Below, one piece after another: positions 42,659-54,587 of a DNA stretch of 64,000 bases. Under the pieces are notes generated by a model. That model made no database searches. It saw nothing but the letters and a program-made list of their open reading frames with translations, and was not told where the DNA came from. The stretch lies in contig MU839109.1 in the NCBI GenBank assembly GCA_030685235.1, forward strand, positions 248,001 through 312,000, in the 5' to 3' direction. The number at the start of each line of letters is the position of its first letter. Within the stretch, counting starts at the first letter, position 1. This DNA is from Copromyces sp. CBS 386.78 (lineage: Eukaryota > Ascomycota > Sordariomycetes > Sordariales > Sordariaceae). The position numbers and the translations under genes are program-made.

Positions 42659-43752
42659 CTATTGAGCCATGGCCATACCCTGCTGCTTCGGGTGGTCATC
42701 AATCTCCATCTCATCACCCATCTCGATGTCCTCGTCTTGCCCTTGTTCGAGCTCGCCCTCGGCATCGCCATCCAGCTCGTCATCGGATTCGTTCTCGAGG
42801 TCAACGCTACCATCCTCAGACATCTCGTCTTCCTCAATCACGATGGCGCCGTTCGGTTGGCCCTCGACTTCCATGCCGCCGTTGACAGCGGGGTCGGCGA
42901 TGCTTGCTTGTTCGGCGAGTTCATCGGCACCGTATTCCTCTTCGTCGGCGACCTCGTCGGCTTCGGGCTGTTCGGGAGGAAATTCGGGAGGGGCAGAGGC
43001 TTCCGAGTCCCTGTAGTTGTATTGTTAGCACGAGTGTAATAGCAGACGATAGGCAGACGATAGGCAGTAGGTAGGGAGGCGTGGTGCTAGGCCACCAAGA
43101 CACAAGGGAGGGGCAGTGGGGCTCATGGCGTGGTTGCGCGCCGTCGCGCCATCACAGGCAGGCAACGCAGAAACTTCAGCATCGTAACAGGGCAAGACAT
43201 ACCACTTGATGGCAAAGCGCGTGACCCTGGGCTTCTCGGCCAGAACGTTGCGGCGGATCTTCTCAATGACGGGCTTAGGGGGCGGGTCGTTGACGAGCTC
43301 CTCGCTCTCGTACTCGTTGTTGACGTAGTAGCCAACGCGCACAAACTCGCGGCCGTCGTAGGCGCACGTCAACAATATCACCGTGACGCCCAGAAGCTCG
43401 TCGATAGGGATGCGCTTTGTGTCAGGGGGCTCGGCCTCGAAGATGAACTTGTTGACGCCGACGGGGATGGGGCCGACGAGAAGGGAATCGAGTTCCTGGT
43501 CGTAGTTGTCCGAGGTGGCGGAGCCGACGTAGGTGAGCTTCCACTCGAGGTCTATCGACGCGAACGCGACGGTTAGCGACAAGATCAAGACGCGCAGAAT
43601 GGGCAAGGAGGGGCGAGTGGAGGCAGGAGGAGGAAAAACATACCCTTCTCGAGATGCTCGAGGCATTCAAAGGTGATTTCGAAGAGGTACTTGTCAGTGA
43701 ACTTGGCGGGGTTGTTCATGACATTGACCCCGAGAAGCGAGACGACAGACAT
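42659..43752 (-). CDS. asf1: histone H3-H4 chaperone ASF1
   Basis: Binds H3-H4 dimers in replication-coupled and replication-independent nucleosome assembly and disassembly. Exons are 43644-43752, 43203-43551 and 42659-43010, with GT..AG introns of 92 and 192 bp, giving 269 aa. The joined N-terminal core begins [18 protein letters not shown]. It runs through [14 protein letters not shown] and [11 protein letters not shown], then VPVGVNKF-like [36 protein letters not shown] and [20 protein letters not shown], all hallmarks of the Asf1 immunoglobulin-like fold. A roughly 115-residue acidic tail ([23 protein letters not shown]) follows, as in other fungi. It is divergent from RNA14. Confidence 0.96.
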
Positions 43753-44938
43753 GTTGACGGTGGTGTTGCCGCGTAGGCAATCTGACAAAGATGTTAGATG
43801 TCGCAAGTCGTGGTGGTGATCTTGTTCAAATCGCGTAGATATTTATAGTTGGTGGAAGTAATGTATCAAGTGATGATACAGCAATAAGACAAGACGACGG
43901 CTCCCTGGAAAAGGGAGAAAAGTTGTGAAAAAGGGAAGAATATGTTTTGGGGCAAGATTGGTTGCTGGGCTTGTCTTGCGTGGGATGTGTGGTGTTTGTT
44001 TTGGTGGAGCGTGGTCTAATAAAGTTCAGCCTATGCAAGGACGGGAGGGGACAAGACGACCGAGACTGCAATGCGGACTACGAGGGGAGAGGGGAAATGG
44101 CCGGTCGGAGTGGGACAAGAAATGTAAATGGAAAGAGGAGGACGGCGGCGCCTATCACATTGCACGCGCGGGGACATGTGTAGTGGTGTGAGTCGCGTAA
44201 ATTGAAAGTGGACGAACAGGAACGCGTCTCCCGCTTGCAGTCTTGCCGCCGGCAATTCAGCGCCTTGGCATCGAGCCAGACCTCAAAGAAGCCACATCAC
44301 TTGCAAGCTTCCAGCCACTTTCAGCCTCATGGTTTGCTGCTAGAGTGGATCCTCTGGAGCTTGAAAAAAGCACAAGACCCATATCAGTGACTGCAGCAAC
44401 TGCCACAGCTCACTGCAGTGCACGGCCCGAGGTCGACGTCCGCTTTCCAACTTTGACCTTTCTCTGCATCCAATCTTTCGACGAGAAAACGAACAACACA
44501 ACTAACAAACGCCCACACCGACTCCGACTTTGCGACCCCTTCACCGAGTCTGGAATACGGCGCACCAATATTGAAACGAGAATAGCGTCTGCGCAATATC
44601 AATTCTTTTCCCTCTTCTGGTGGATTCTTTTTTCTTGCCCAGTCAGCTGGTTCTCAGCTCTCTTTGACCTTGACCTCGACCTCACCTCCTCCAGCCACGA
44701 CTTGCGACCGCGACCGCGACATCTACAGCTTCATCTACAGACACAGCTACAGCCGCAGCAGCTCCAGTAGCAACAACATGCAAACATAGGTCACCTGTGT
44801 TCACGGCACTGATTCCGACTTCTCTTCCCCGCCCTGCGAATATCCACGCCCCTCGACCAACCCTTCACTTCCACTGTCCTTTTCGAATCGAGCTTCACTT
44901 CTTCCGACTTAAACCGCGACACCTCGAACCCAAACAAA
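43753..44938. promoter_or_regulatory. divergent region between ASF1 and RNA14
   Basis: About 1.19 kb between opposite starts. The half nearest RNA14 (about 44200-44938) is C/A-rich, consistent with a long 5' leader. The frame at 44243-44770 has no domain and ends in a Gln/Leu repeat, so I do not call it. Confidence 0.5.
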
Positions 44939-47900
44939 ATGTCCGACGACTACGATCCCACAAACATTAATGCTGTCTCGTGGGAGGAGCAAGAGGACTA
45001 CGGCGAGGCTGATGGCAACGAACAGTACGGGGAGGCTGAGGGAAGCGAGCAACAAGATATTCAGCATAGCTCGGAACATCAAGAAGCAGAATATTCCGTT
45101 GAATCAAACCCTAATGACCTAGGTGAAAACCCGTCGCAGGATGGAAACACCGATGATGTGGGTGACGACTACGATCCTGCGTCTGTCGTCACGTCTTCTG
45201 TTCCCGCCGCACCTTCTGCCCCTGCTCAACAAGATTCCACAAAGACGGCTCCCCAGCCTGCCGCCCCTGTGGCTAAGAAACCTCGGACCGCTGGAGGCTT
45301 CTTAGTGGGAGACTCTGACGACGAGGATGAAGATGGTGATGATGGTGAACAACAACAAGTCGCGAATAAAGAGCCGGGCTCTGGTGCTTCATCAAGTGGT
45401 AGTTCCGCTCCAGCTCCGGCTTCCGTCTCTGCCACTGCTGCCCCCCAGTCGCATTCTCCTGCTGTCCAGACTACTACCACCACATTAACCGTCCAAGACA
45501 ATGCTGGCGCTACTTCTAATGCACCTCCTGTGCCCCAACAGGCGCCTCCCCAGCCCGGCGCAACGACAACAGCTGTTTCGACCGTACCGAGTTCCGCTGC
45601 TCCTGCCGCCGTCCCTGCCCCCGTGACCCAGCCGGCTCCTGATAGAGTAGCCATCTACGAAGACCAGATCCGCGATGACCCCAGGGGCGCGATGAATGCT
45701 TGGTTGGAGTTGATGAAGGAACAGAGGGCCAGGAGTGACATTGATGGTGCAAGACAGGTCTATGAAAGATTCCTTGCCATCTTTCCCCAAGCGGTGAGTC
45801 GGCATGTCATCAACATATCCAATACTTGAAAGCTAACGACAGCCAGGCCGATATCTGGATCGAGTATCTCGATCTTGAACTCAGCCTCAATGACTTTCCC
45901 CGAGCCGAGGCCATCTTTGGCAAATGTCTTATGACAACTCCCAATGTTAACCTCTGGACCCGATATCTGGACTACATTCGCCGTCGCAATGACCTTAACG
46001 ACAGCAGTGGCAAGGCTCGCCAAACTGTCTCTCAGGCCTACGATTTCGTGATTGAGAACATTGGTCTGGACAAGGATTCTGGCAAGATCTGGGCAGAATA
46101 CATTCAGTTCCTCAAGTTCGGCCCTGGCACGGTCGGAGGAAACCAATGGCAGGATCAGCAAAAGATGGACCAGCTCAGGAAAGCCTATCAGCGCGCCATC
46201 TGCGTGCCCATCTCCAATGTCAACACCCTCTGGAAGGAGTATGATCAGTTTGAGATGGGCCTCAACAAGTTGACGGGCAGGAAATATCTCAGTGAAAAGT
46301 CACCATCCTACATGTCCGCCAAGAGCGCCAACACTGCGCTAGAGCACATTACCAGGGGATTGAACCGGACCAATCTACCTCGTCTTCCCCCCGCCCCCGG
46401 CTTTGACGGTGACCAGGAGTTCATGGAGCAGGTCGAAATCTGGAAGAAGTGGATTGCTTGGGAAAAGTCGGACCCGTTGGATCTCAAGGACGACAAGGAC
46501 CAACCGGGTCTGTACCAAAAGCGCATTCTCTACGTCTATAACCAGGCCTTGATGGCCCTGCGTTTCTGGCCCGAGATGTGGGTTGACGCTGCTCAGTGGT
46601 GCTTCGACAACAACATTACCACCGGGGAGAACAACCTCACCAAGGACGGCAACGCCAACGGTGTCGAGTTCCTCATCCGCGGCATCGAAGCCAACCCCGA
46701 AAGTGTGCTTCTCGCCTTCAAGCATGCCGATCACATTGAGTCGACCTACCCTATTGAGGAGAACGACGAGTCCAAGATCGCGCGCGGCGAGGCAGTCCGG
46801 GCGCCTTACAACAAGGTGTTGGATACCCTTTATGCCATGGTTAAGAGCCTCAAGGAAAAAGAAGCCGCACAGATCACCAAGCTTCAGGAGATGAATGCTG
46901 CCCAAGAGTCCAACAACGAAGACGGTGATGGGCCGGCAGATAACATGCCGAAGGCGCCCATTGAGGCCATTCAAAAGGGTTATGCCGCCCAGACTCAGCT
47001 GCTTTCGCGCATGATTTCGTTTGTGTGGATCGCCTTGATCCGTGCCATGCGTCGTATCCAGGGCAAGGGAGGTTTGAACGCTGCGCTAGGTGGCATGCGC
47101 AAGGCGTTCGGCGATGCTCGCGGGCGCGGTCGTCTTACCAGCGACGTCTATGCGGCGGTTGCTCAGTTAGAATGGACGATTTACAAGGATCCCGCCGGTG
47201 GCAAGATCTTTGACCGCGGTGCCAAGTTGTTCCCGGAGGACGAGAACTTTGCTCTTGAGAACATCAAGTACCTTCATTCTCGGGACGACCACACCAATGC
47301 CCGCGTCCTCTTCGAAACCGTAGTCAACCGCCTCACCCAAAAGCCGGAGCTCGTCCACAAGACCAAGGTTCTCTACCAGTACTTCCATAAGTACGAGTCC
47401 CAGTTCGGCGAACTTGCCCAAGTCACCAAGCTGGAAAAGCGCATGGCCGAGCTGTTCCCCGAAGACCCCACACTCGCTACCTTCACGGCCCGCTATGCAT
47501 CCGACAAGTTCGACCCCATCACGGCTCGCATCATCGTCAGCCCGACCACCCAGCTTCGGCCCAAGAACATGATCATGCCCTCCATCGAGCAGCAGCAACC
47601 CCCAATGCCCATGTCCCAGCGTGACACCCCGGCCCAGGGCTTCAGCCCCCGTCCCCAGCAGCAGGGTGGTATCAACTCCCCCAGCACCGCCGGCGGCGGC
47701 CAGTTTGCCCCCAACGCCAACAAGCGACCCCACGACGACCGCGACTACGAGGATCCTCCGCGCAAGATCGCCCGCCAAGAGAACGACCCCTTTGTGCGCG
47801 GCGCGTCTCCCCTCAAGGGCGCCGCCGGCCGCCGGCTCGACCAGCAGCGACGCATGGGCGGAGCATCCGGTGCGTATGGCGGTTCGAGCGGCACCGGTGG

Positions 47901-48510
47901 TGCCCAGGTTGTTCCCATTGCTAGGGACATCACCTTCTTAATGGGCCAGATTCCTCGGGCGGATCTGTATGATTACCATAGGTTTAACCCTGGAAGGATG
48001 GTCTCGCTTTTGCAGAATGTTCAGGTGCCGGAGTATGTGGATTGGAAGAGGGAGAGGGAGAGGATGCAGCAGCAACAACATCACCAACAACAGGGAGGGG
48101 GAGATGGGTATGGTGGTTACGGCGGTGGTGGTGGTGGTTACCAAGGAGGACATGCCAGGAACGTATCCCAAGATTACGCCTACCGCGAGTCGCCCGGTCC
48201 TCATGGAAGACCGTCGAGTCCGTATACTGGTGGTCCGGGAAGCAGAATGACTGGCCAGACGGCTGCTGCGTATCGTCAGCAGCAGGCTGCCGTGGGTAGG
48301 CCGGGATCGAGCGGGTCCTATGAACCCCCTCCGGCGGCTGCGCAGTACGGTGTGCCTCCCCCGCAGGCTCAGGGGCAGCAGTATGGGGTTCCTCCTCCTG
48401 CTCAGGGGCAGGGGCAGGGGCAGTATGATGGTGGATGGGCCCAGCAGCAGCAGCAGCAGCAGGGGTATAACAGTGGCAGGTATGGAAACCCTCCTCCTCC
48501 TCCTTACTAG
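44939..48510 (+). CDS. rna-14: RNA14, cleavage factor IA subunit (CstF77 homologue)
   Basis: Scaffold of cleavage factor IA, acting with Rna15, Pcf11 and Clp1 in pre-mRNA 3'-end cleavage and polyadenylation. Exons are 44939-45793 and 45847-48510 with a 53-bp GT..AG intron, giving 1172 aa. The N-terminal 230 residues are acidic and then Ala/Pro/Ser-rich. HAT repeats follow: AWLELMKEQRARSDIDGARQ, then across the intron ADIWIEYLDLELSLNDFPRA and LWTRYLDYIRRRNDL, continuing to about residue 800 (the Suf domain). A segment near 940-980 (IPRADLYDYHRFNPGRMVSL) resembles the Rna15-binding monkeytail. The last roughly 190 residues are Gln/Gly/Tyr/Pro-rich, longer than in yeast (677 aa total). The start lies in CAAAATGTCC. 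Confidence 0.93.
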
Positions 48511-51500
48511 AGCAAGGGAGATGCGGGTGATGGCGAAATTGGTCAGGGAAAAGACGGACAGAAAAGCGAAAGAGAGACACAAGGCTTTTGGTCCGGCAGC
48601 AACTGAAGGAACCGAAGGAACAGCAGGAACAGGAGAAACATTATGATGACGAAAAAAAGTGCATGTGGTGGGGCGGGAAAGGAAGGGGTTAGGTATCTAC
48701 CTCTACCGTATCTGAACATGGAGCTTTACTCGAGGAATTGGAAAAGGAACGGGGTCTTGCTGGTGAAAGGTCTGTTTTGGTGTTTTTCAAAGTCCTGGTC
48801 CTACTGGTTCTACTAGTGCTGCTACAGTCCGTGTGAGCATGACGACGGAGGGAAAGTCTTTGAAAAGGGTGAATGAATGGATTTGAAAAAAGCTTTGAAA
48901 AGGGTGGGTTGGCAGGCGCAGAGGTAGAGGTAGAGGTAGATTGGAATGAAGGTGGTGGTATCGTTGCTGGTTCTTAGTCTAGTCTAGCTACCTTAGGTAC
49001 TTGGTTTGGAGCTTGTGACTCGAGATTAGTTTAGGTACATACATCAAGCGTTGAGTCGTTTAGTCTAGGTCTTTGGAGTGCATGCACCAATACCAACAAA
49101 GGAAGCGCATGACGATATCTATTCTAGGTATTCACTCACAGGGAGGCAGGCGATGTCGTCCTTTTGCTCTAGGCTGTAGGAGTTTTGTGTAGATTAATTA
49201 TCATGGTAGTTTGAATGAAATTCCGAGAAAAAAAAAAAAAAAAAAAATTACTCTCGCTTGCACTTCCAAGTGTGATGTGACTGCGCTGGGAAAAGTGTTT
49301 TTGTTCACTCATTTCTGCAAACCCTACATGTGGCTATCCATAACATTATTATCTTTTCCCGTTACGTCCTGTGACAACAAGGCTGTGATGCTGCATGTAA
49401 ACCTTGAACTGAATGTTTTGTTTCATGATCAGCATCCACCAAACAGGGCAGGATAATTAATCCCTTGTCCTGAATATAATCGCTCGACACAACGTCGTAG
49501 TGGCGTGCTGAATGAAACCAACTGTCTGTCACCTTTCGCTCAAAGTTGATAATGTTGAGGGTTAGCTGAGCAACGATTGATCAACTGCAGTGGTGCCTTT
49601 TTGCGCTCCCTTGCGCGCGCTCTCCTGCCTTCTCCTGCCCGTCACTTGGTTGCCCACGGCTGCCTCCGAAACCAATGGAACCTCAACGGCTCGGAACAAG
49701 GCAAAACCTTAAGGACAGGGCCTCCTACCTAACTCTCAAGATGAAAGCACCAAAGTACGAAGGCTTCAAGATTGTAGACGGGAGACACCAGACGACAAAG
49801 AAAAGCACTACCAAGGCGGACGACGGCGAGGCGGCAGAGGTCGTGGGAGCAAACTGAACTGAACAATGGCGGATGAGCGCGGATGACGGCGGTCTAGTCT
49901 AAACTCTAATCGGTTGCCGAGTTTGAAGGATGGGAGTAGAGACGAGAGTGGCGACTGAGGGCGGTGAAACATGTTGAGAAAGAAGCTGGAATTGTTACTT
50001 GTTTTCTCTGCAAGGCAAGACAGACGTTAGTGGTTGAAAAACTGAACTAACGGGACAAATGGCACAAAACAGAAGGCAGCAAGCACTGCAGCTCGAGGGT
50101 AGGCAGGAGTGGCAGGAGCAAGACGGGAGGTTTGTGGCGACGGCGTTGAACCCTTTCCGCCCCACGGCAACTTCCTAGGGCAGCACCTTCCAAACACGGG
50201 CCACGTAATATCTGGCTAGGTGCTAATATCCTGTTGCCCGGCCAATGTTCAAAAGATGCCTTGATGGCCCGTCACCGTGAGTCGCGACTTCCCGACTGGA
50301 TTGCCTGCGCTTTGATGACGCTCCCACTTGGAAACCCAAACCATCTTGGCAGTTCGTGACAACCGTCATTACCAAGTATAGGTATTTACCTTCGGCAAAC
50401 AGAAAACTTGGTAGCAGCCGCTATCATTGTCATCACTGCAAGTGTCGTGAGTCGCTTGTCTGGCAAGAAAGTATGTAGTAGTCAAGACCATGGTGATAAC
50501 CACCAGGCAAGTCACAAGTTTGTTTGAGGATCCCACTGACCGGACACTCCGTCACACCTTCTTTGCCAGCTACCGTCACAAGAATTCAAGGTCGGGGTAA
50601 TGTTCGTAAGTACGTAGAGTAGCTCCTCTCCAGTTTCCCAGGTTTCCAAACCTGAGTAAATCTTCATCTCGTTGCTGTCACAACTTTGTGACTGTGCATG
50701 GGATCACCACCCACTGAGTGTTTGATGTAAACTCCAAACCACAGCGCAGTAAACGGTTCCATATCACAGTCAAGGTGATTCAATCTTGTATATCAGAGAG
50801 CGTCCGACTCACAATTTTCGTGGCTCAAGTGGAATGTTTCCGGTGGTGACGAAAATTTCATGTAAACGGCCACCATAGGAAACTGGAAAGGACCGCAACT
50901 GGCAAGAACTGCCACCAAGTGTCGCATCACACACTCGGTGCCGTCTAATCGTCCCTTCCTCGACCGAAGGAGTGCACTGTTCTTGTGCCGCCCCTCTCTT
51001 CCCTCTCTCCTTTTTCCCTCCCGTCCCATCTTTTCCCTCGCTTCTTCCCTTTCTGTCCCCCTCATCTCAACGTTCAACGCTGGGCAAACACTCGCTTTTT
51101 GCTCACCGTTTCTCGTTCATCACAACCCTCCAACCTTCCTCATCGCATCTTTTTCGAGAGTCAGAGGCAGTACTCATCCTGACTCCCTCTCGTCTGGACT
51201 GCTTGATTGCTCCCATTCAAGCGCTTGCACCAGGTACGTACCCTTTTCTGTGCCGTGGATGATCCTCCAGAAATCTATAAGAACCCCCCTCCCCCCCCCT
51301 CCTAATCCTCTTCCAAAACTTCCTCATCACACTCAACCAAGGATCACTCTCGCTTACTGGTCCTCTCTCTTCTTTTCCTTCGACAGCAACCGCAGCAACC
51401 GACCAAGACTTTCGTTTTCGACAGCGACCTGACCTAGACCCCAGTCTACAGTCCTGTGAGTTTTACCCCCTCCTCCCCCATCACCGTCCACACAAGAGAT

Positions 51501-51587
51501 ACACGTCCCCATCTCACTTCCTCATCATCGCACTGCAACATATCCAGAGGACAACCACTGATTCTTGTCTCAACCAGTACCTGCAAC
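48511..51587. other. intergenic region upstream of Argonaute
   Basis: Three kilobases with no supported gene. It contains TAGG words near 48690 and 49000-49035 and a poly-A run near 49230-49247. From about 50950 to 51570 a long C/T-rich leader runs up to the Argonaute start. The 60-codon frame at 49675 has no domain. Confidence 0.55.
51454..51577 (+). other. probable 5' UTR intron of the Argonaute gene
   Basis: TCCT/GTGAGT donor at 51454 and a CTCAACCAG acceptor ending at 51577, 10 bp before the chosen ATG. A CTGAT branch-like word lies about 18 nt before the acceptor. A second possible leader intron uses GTACGT near 51234 and the CGACAG near 51387. Both are inferred from consensus only. Confidence 0.5.
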
Positions 51588-54587
51588 ATGTCTGCTCCTG
51601 GATCTCCCAAGATGTCTGGTCAGAAGATGACCTTGCCCACGCGCCCTGCCGGCCCGCCTCAGTCGCCCACCCAGTCGCGTTCTCCCTCGGGTGCCGCTGC
51701 TGCTTCGGGTGCCGCTCCCGCTCAGGCGCACTCCAACTTCCCGCCCTCTCTCGGATTTGATCCCGGCAGGACCGAAACTCGTGCCCCCTTGAGCCATGAG
51801 GAGCGTGTTGGCAAGCGCGTCGACCTGCCTGCCGATGCCTACCTCAAGGCCGATGTCAGCAGCACCTTTGCCTCTCGCCTCGGTTTCAACACCGACGGCA
51901 ACAACATCATGGTCTCGGTCAATCAGTATCCGGTCACCAGACTTGCCAACATGGATGTTTCCCAGTACGACGTTGCGCTCAGCCCTGAGCCTACCGGCGG
52001 CGTCGTCTACGACAAGGTCTGGAAGTCCAAGAAGGTCCAGCAGAAGCTTGCTTCCGTGACTCCCAAGCCCTGGATCTATGACGGGCGCAAGCTAGCCTGG
52101 TTGGCCCAAGCCGTCGACGAGATGCGCATCATGGTTGACCTTGATGAGGAGAACGGCCGCAAGCCTAAGCCTGGCGCCGAGAAGAAGAACGTCTTCTACC
52201 TCACCATCAGGCCCACCGGCAAGGTTCGCCTCATGTCTCTCAAGGCTTACCTCGAGAAGAAGGCTCCTTGGGACAACCATGTGCTCGAGTGCATGAGTTT
52301 CCTCGACCACCTGCTCCGCCAGGGCCCCTCGGAGCGCATGACAACCATCAAGCGCAGCTTCTTCCACCCGTCGATGCCATCCTATGACCTTGACCTGGTC
52401 CTCAGCGCATACAAGGGTGTTTATGCCTCGTTCCGACTCAGCCAGAACATCAAGCCCATTGGTTTGGGCGTCAATGTTGATGTGTCCAACCAGGCCTTCT
52501 GGAAGGCCAACACAGCTGACAAGCTGATGAAGTACGTCATTAACGTTTACGGTGGGGTGAGGAAGTTGCCCGGCATGCAGGTCCTTAACGACCAGCAGGT
52601 CACCGAGGCGTTGAGGCCGGTGGTACGCGGCAAAACCCTTGAGCCGTCTGAGGCCTTCAGGGCCATTCGCCGCCTGAAGGGCTGTCGCTTCACGCTCCTC
52701 CATCGTCCCGAGGAGAAGAAGGAGTACAAGATCAAGGGCTTCGCCTTCGATAAGACCGGCAAGATTGGCGGCTTGGAGGGCATGAACTCCTACCACGTCA
52801 AATTCAACTGGAAGAACAACGGCACCGAGAAGTTGATCTCCATCAGGGACTACATGAGGGAGAAATACGGCAAAGCCCTGATGCACTCGGCCGGCTGGCC
52901 CGTCATTGAGACCACCCGTGCTGGATCCTTCCCTGCTGAGTTCTGCAACATTGTGTCGTTCAACCAGTACAACTACAAGCTGGGCCCCGACCAGACTGCG
53001 GCGATGATCAAGTTTGCCGTTCAGCGCCCGGCACAGCGCAAGAACGACATTGCGGCCTCGGTTAAGCGTCTCGACTGGGCCAACGACAAGTACCTCAAGG
53101 CCTTTGGCGTCACCATCTCCGCCGACATGGCCAAGACTGAGGCCAAGGTGCTCAAGCACCCTGAGGTCTTCTTTGAGAAGAAGACCGTCAGACCCATGAA
53201 TACCGGTCGCTGGGACCTTCGCGGCGCCAAGTTTGTTGAAGGCAACAAGCAGCCCTTGGGTCTCTGGGGCTTCTTTGCGCTCAACAGCGCTGTCGACATG
53301 CAGAACATCAAGACCTTCTGCCAAGCCTTCGTCCCTGCTTACAAGGCACATGGCGGCAAAGTTGCGAACCCAGTTCCCGGCATCGTCAATCTTCAGTGCA
53401 ACCCAGGTACGCTGATGGACTGTGTCAACTTCCACATGTCGAATATCTTCAAGGCAAACAAGAGGTACCCCGAAATCGTCTTCATCGTCGTCCATGACAA
53501 GACCGCTCATGTTTACGAGCGGATCAAGAAGATCTTTGACTGTCGCTACGGTGTGGTTACGCAAGTCCTTCAAGCGCAGCACGTCAAGGCTGCGAACGCG
53601 CAATACATTTCGAATGTCTGCATGAAGGTCAACGCCAAGCTGGGCGGACAGACCTCCAGCCTCACTGCCACCAAGGCCAAGGCTCACGGGTTCTTCTCCA
53701 GACCCACCATGATGATTGGCGTCGATGTGTCTCACGCATCGCCGGGCTCGGACATGCCGTCCATTGCTGCCATGTGCGCCTCAGTCGACAGGGATGGTTA
53801 TCAGTATCGCGCCGCCGTCGAGACCAACGGCTGGCGCAGCGAGGTCTTGACCAACGAGAACATCGAAACCATGCTTCCCAATTTCCTCAAGGCCTACAGG
53901 CAGAAGGCGGGATGTGAGGTCGAGCACATCTACTACTTCCGCGACGGCGTCTCCGAGGGCCAGTTTGCACATGTCATGAAGCAGGAGGTGGCAACCATCA
54001 AGAAGGTCTTCAAGGCCAGACACAAGAATGCTCCCGGAAAGGATGCCAAGGTTACGGTGATTGTGGCCACCAAGCGTCACCACATCCGCTTCTTCCCCGA
54101 CAAGGGAGACAGGAACGGCAACTGCGAGCCTGGCACGCTGGTGGAGAAGGAGGTTACCCATCCCTTCCACTACGACTTCTTCCTGAACTCGCACCATGCG
54201 CTCCAGGGCACCGCGCGTCCTGTCCATTACCACGTGCTCATGGACGAGATCAAGGCCCCGGTGAACCAGTTGCAGAAGATGATTTACCATCAGTGCTACA
54301 CATTCTGCCGTTCCACCACGCCCATCTCGCTGCACCCGGCTGTCTACTATGCCCATCTTGCGGGTGCTCGTGGCCGCGCCCATGAGGCTCTGGACTATGG
54401 TGACAACCCCAAGGTTCCCGAGCCGGTCAGGGAGAAGGTGAACAACCCGGATGGCTTGGTTGGCAAGCAACAGCAGGATGCCTCTACTTACAGCAGCGAG
54501 TTCAAGAAGAACAACCCGCCTCCCAAGCTGACCGCCATGCCTGGTTTCCCTGAGAGTACCATCCACGATACCATGTGGTGGGTCTAA
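51588..54587 (+). CDS. sms-2: Argonaute (QDE-2/SMS-2 family)
   Basis: Small-RNA-guided slicer of RNA silencing. Single exon, 999 aa. Order: a short Pro/Ser/Ala-rich leader (1-60), the N domain, a linker (FFHPSMPSYDLDLVLSAYKGVYASFRL region), PAZ (about 340-480), MID (YPEIVFIVVHDKTAHVYERI region) and PIWI from about 700. The catalytic tetrad is complete: Asp713 (IGVDVSH), Glu752 (WRSEV), Asp786 (FRDGVSEGQ) and His880 (RPVHYHV). The C-terminus PGFPESTIHDTMWWV is Argonaute-like. I chose ATG 51588 over the in-frame 51456 because the extra 44 residues span a likely 5' UTR intron. SMS-2 (meiotic silencing) rather than QDE-2 (quelling) is inferred from remembered neighbourhood and the lack of an RGG-rich N-terminus. 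Confidence 0.9.
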   Translation: MSAPGSPKMSGQKMTLPTRPAGPPQSPTQSRSPSGAAAASGAAPAQAHSNFPPSLGFDPGRTETRAPLSHEERVGKRVDLPADAYLKADVSSTFASRLGFNTDGNNIMVSVNQYPVTRLANMDVSQYDVALSPEPTGGVVYDKVWKSKKVQQKLASVTPKPWIYDGRKLAWLAQAVDEMRIMVDLDEENGRKPKPGAEKKNVFYLTIRPTGKVRLMSLKAYLEKKAPWDNHVLECMSFLDHLLRQGPSERMTTIKRSFFHPSMPSYDLDLVLSAYKGVYASFRLSQNIKPIGLGVNVDVSNQAFWKANTADKLMKYVINVYGGVRKLPGMQVLNDQQVTEALRPVVRGKTLEPSEAFRAIRRLKGCRFTLLHRPEEKKEYKIKGFAFDKTGKIGGLEGMNSYHVKFNWKNNGTEKLISIRDYMREKYGKALMHSAGWPVIETTRAGSFPAEFCNIVSFNQYNYKLGPDQTAAMIKFAVQRPAQRKNDIAASVKRLDWANDKYLKAFGVTISADMAKTEAKVLKHPEVFFEKKTVRPMNTGRWDLRGAKFVEGNKQPLGLWGFFALNSAVDMQNIKTFCQAFVPAYKAHGGKVANPVPGIVNLQCNPGTLMDCVNFHMSNIFKANKRYPEIVFIVVHDKTAHVYERIKKIFDCRYGVVTQVLQAQHVKAANAQYISNVCMKVNAKLGGQTSSLTATKAKAHGFFSRPTMMIGVDVSHASPGSDMPSIAAMCASVDRDGYQYRAAVETNGWRSEVLTNENIETMLPNFLKAYRQKAGCEVEHIYYFRDGVSEGQFAHVMKQEVATIKKVFKARHKNAPGKDAKVTVIVATKRHHIRFFPDKGDRNGNCEPGTLVEKEVTHPFHYDFFLNSHHALQGTARPVHYHVLMDEIKAPVNQLQKMIYHQCYTFCRSTTPISLHPAVYYAHLAGARGRAHEALDYGDNPKVPEPVREKVNNPDGLVGKQQQDASTYSSEFKKNNPPPKLTAMPGFPESTIHDTMWWV

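Noticed and set aside
42311..43039. 242-codon plus-strand frame over ASF1
   Set aside because: Antisense to ASF1 exon 3 and its 3' flank; part of it is the 51-bp duplication translated.
44243..44770. 175-codon plus-strand frame upstream of RNA14
   Set aside because: No domain, ends in a CAG/CTAC-type repeat and lies in the probable RNA14 leader. A uORF is possible but unsupported.
49675..49857. 60-codon plus-strand frame with Lys/Thr-rich sequence
   Set aside because: Too short, with no motif, no neighbouring exon signals and nothing conserved that I recognise.
52092..53735. 547-codon open frame antisense to Argonaute
   Set aside because: Long antisense frames arise from GC-rich third positions. 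The translation has no domain and the plus-strand Argonaute is unambiguous.
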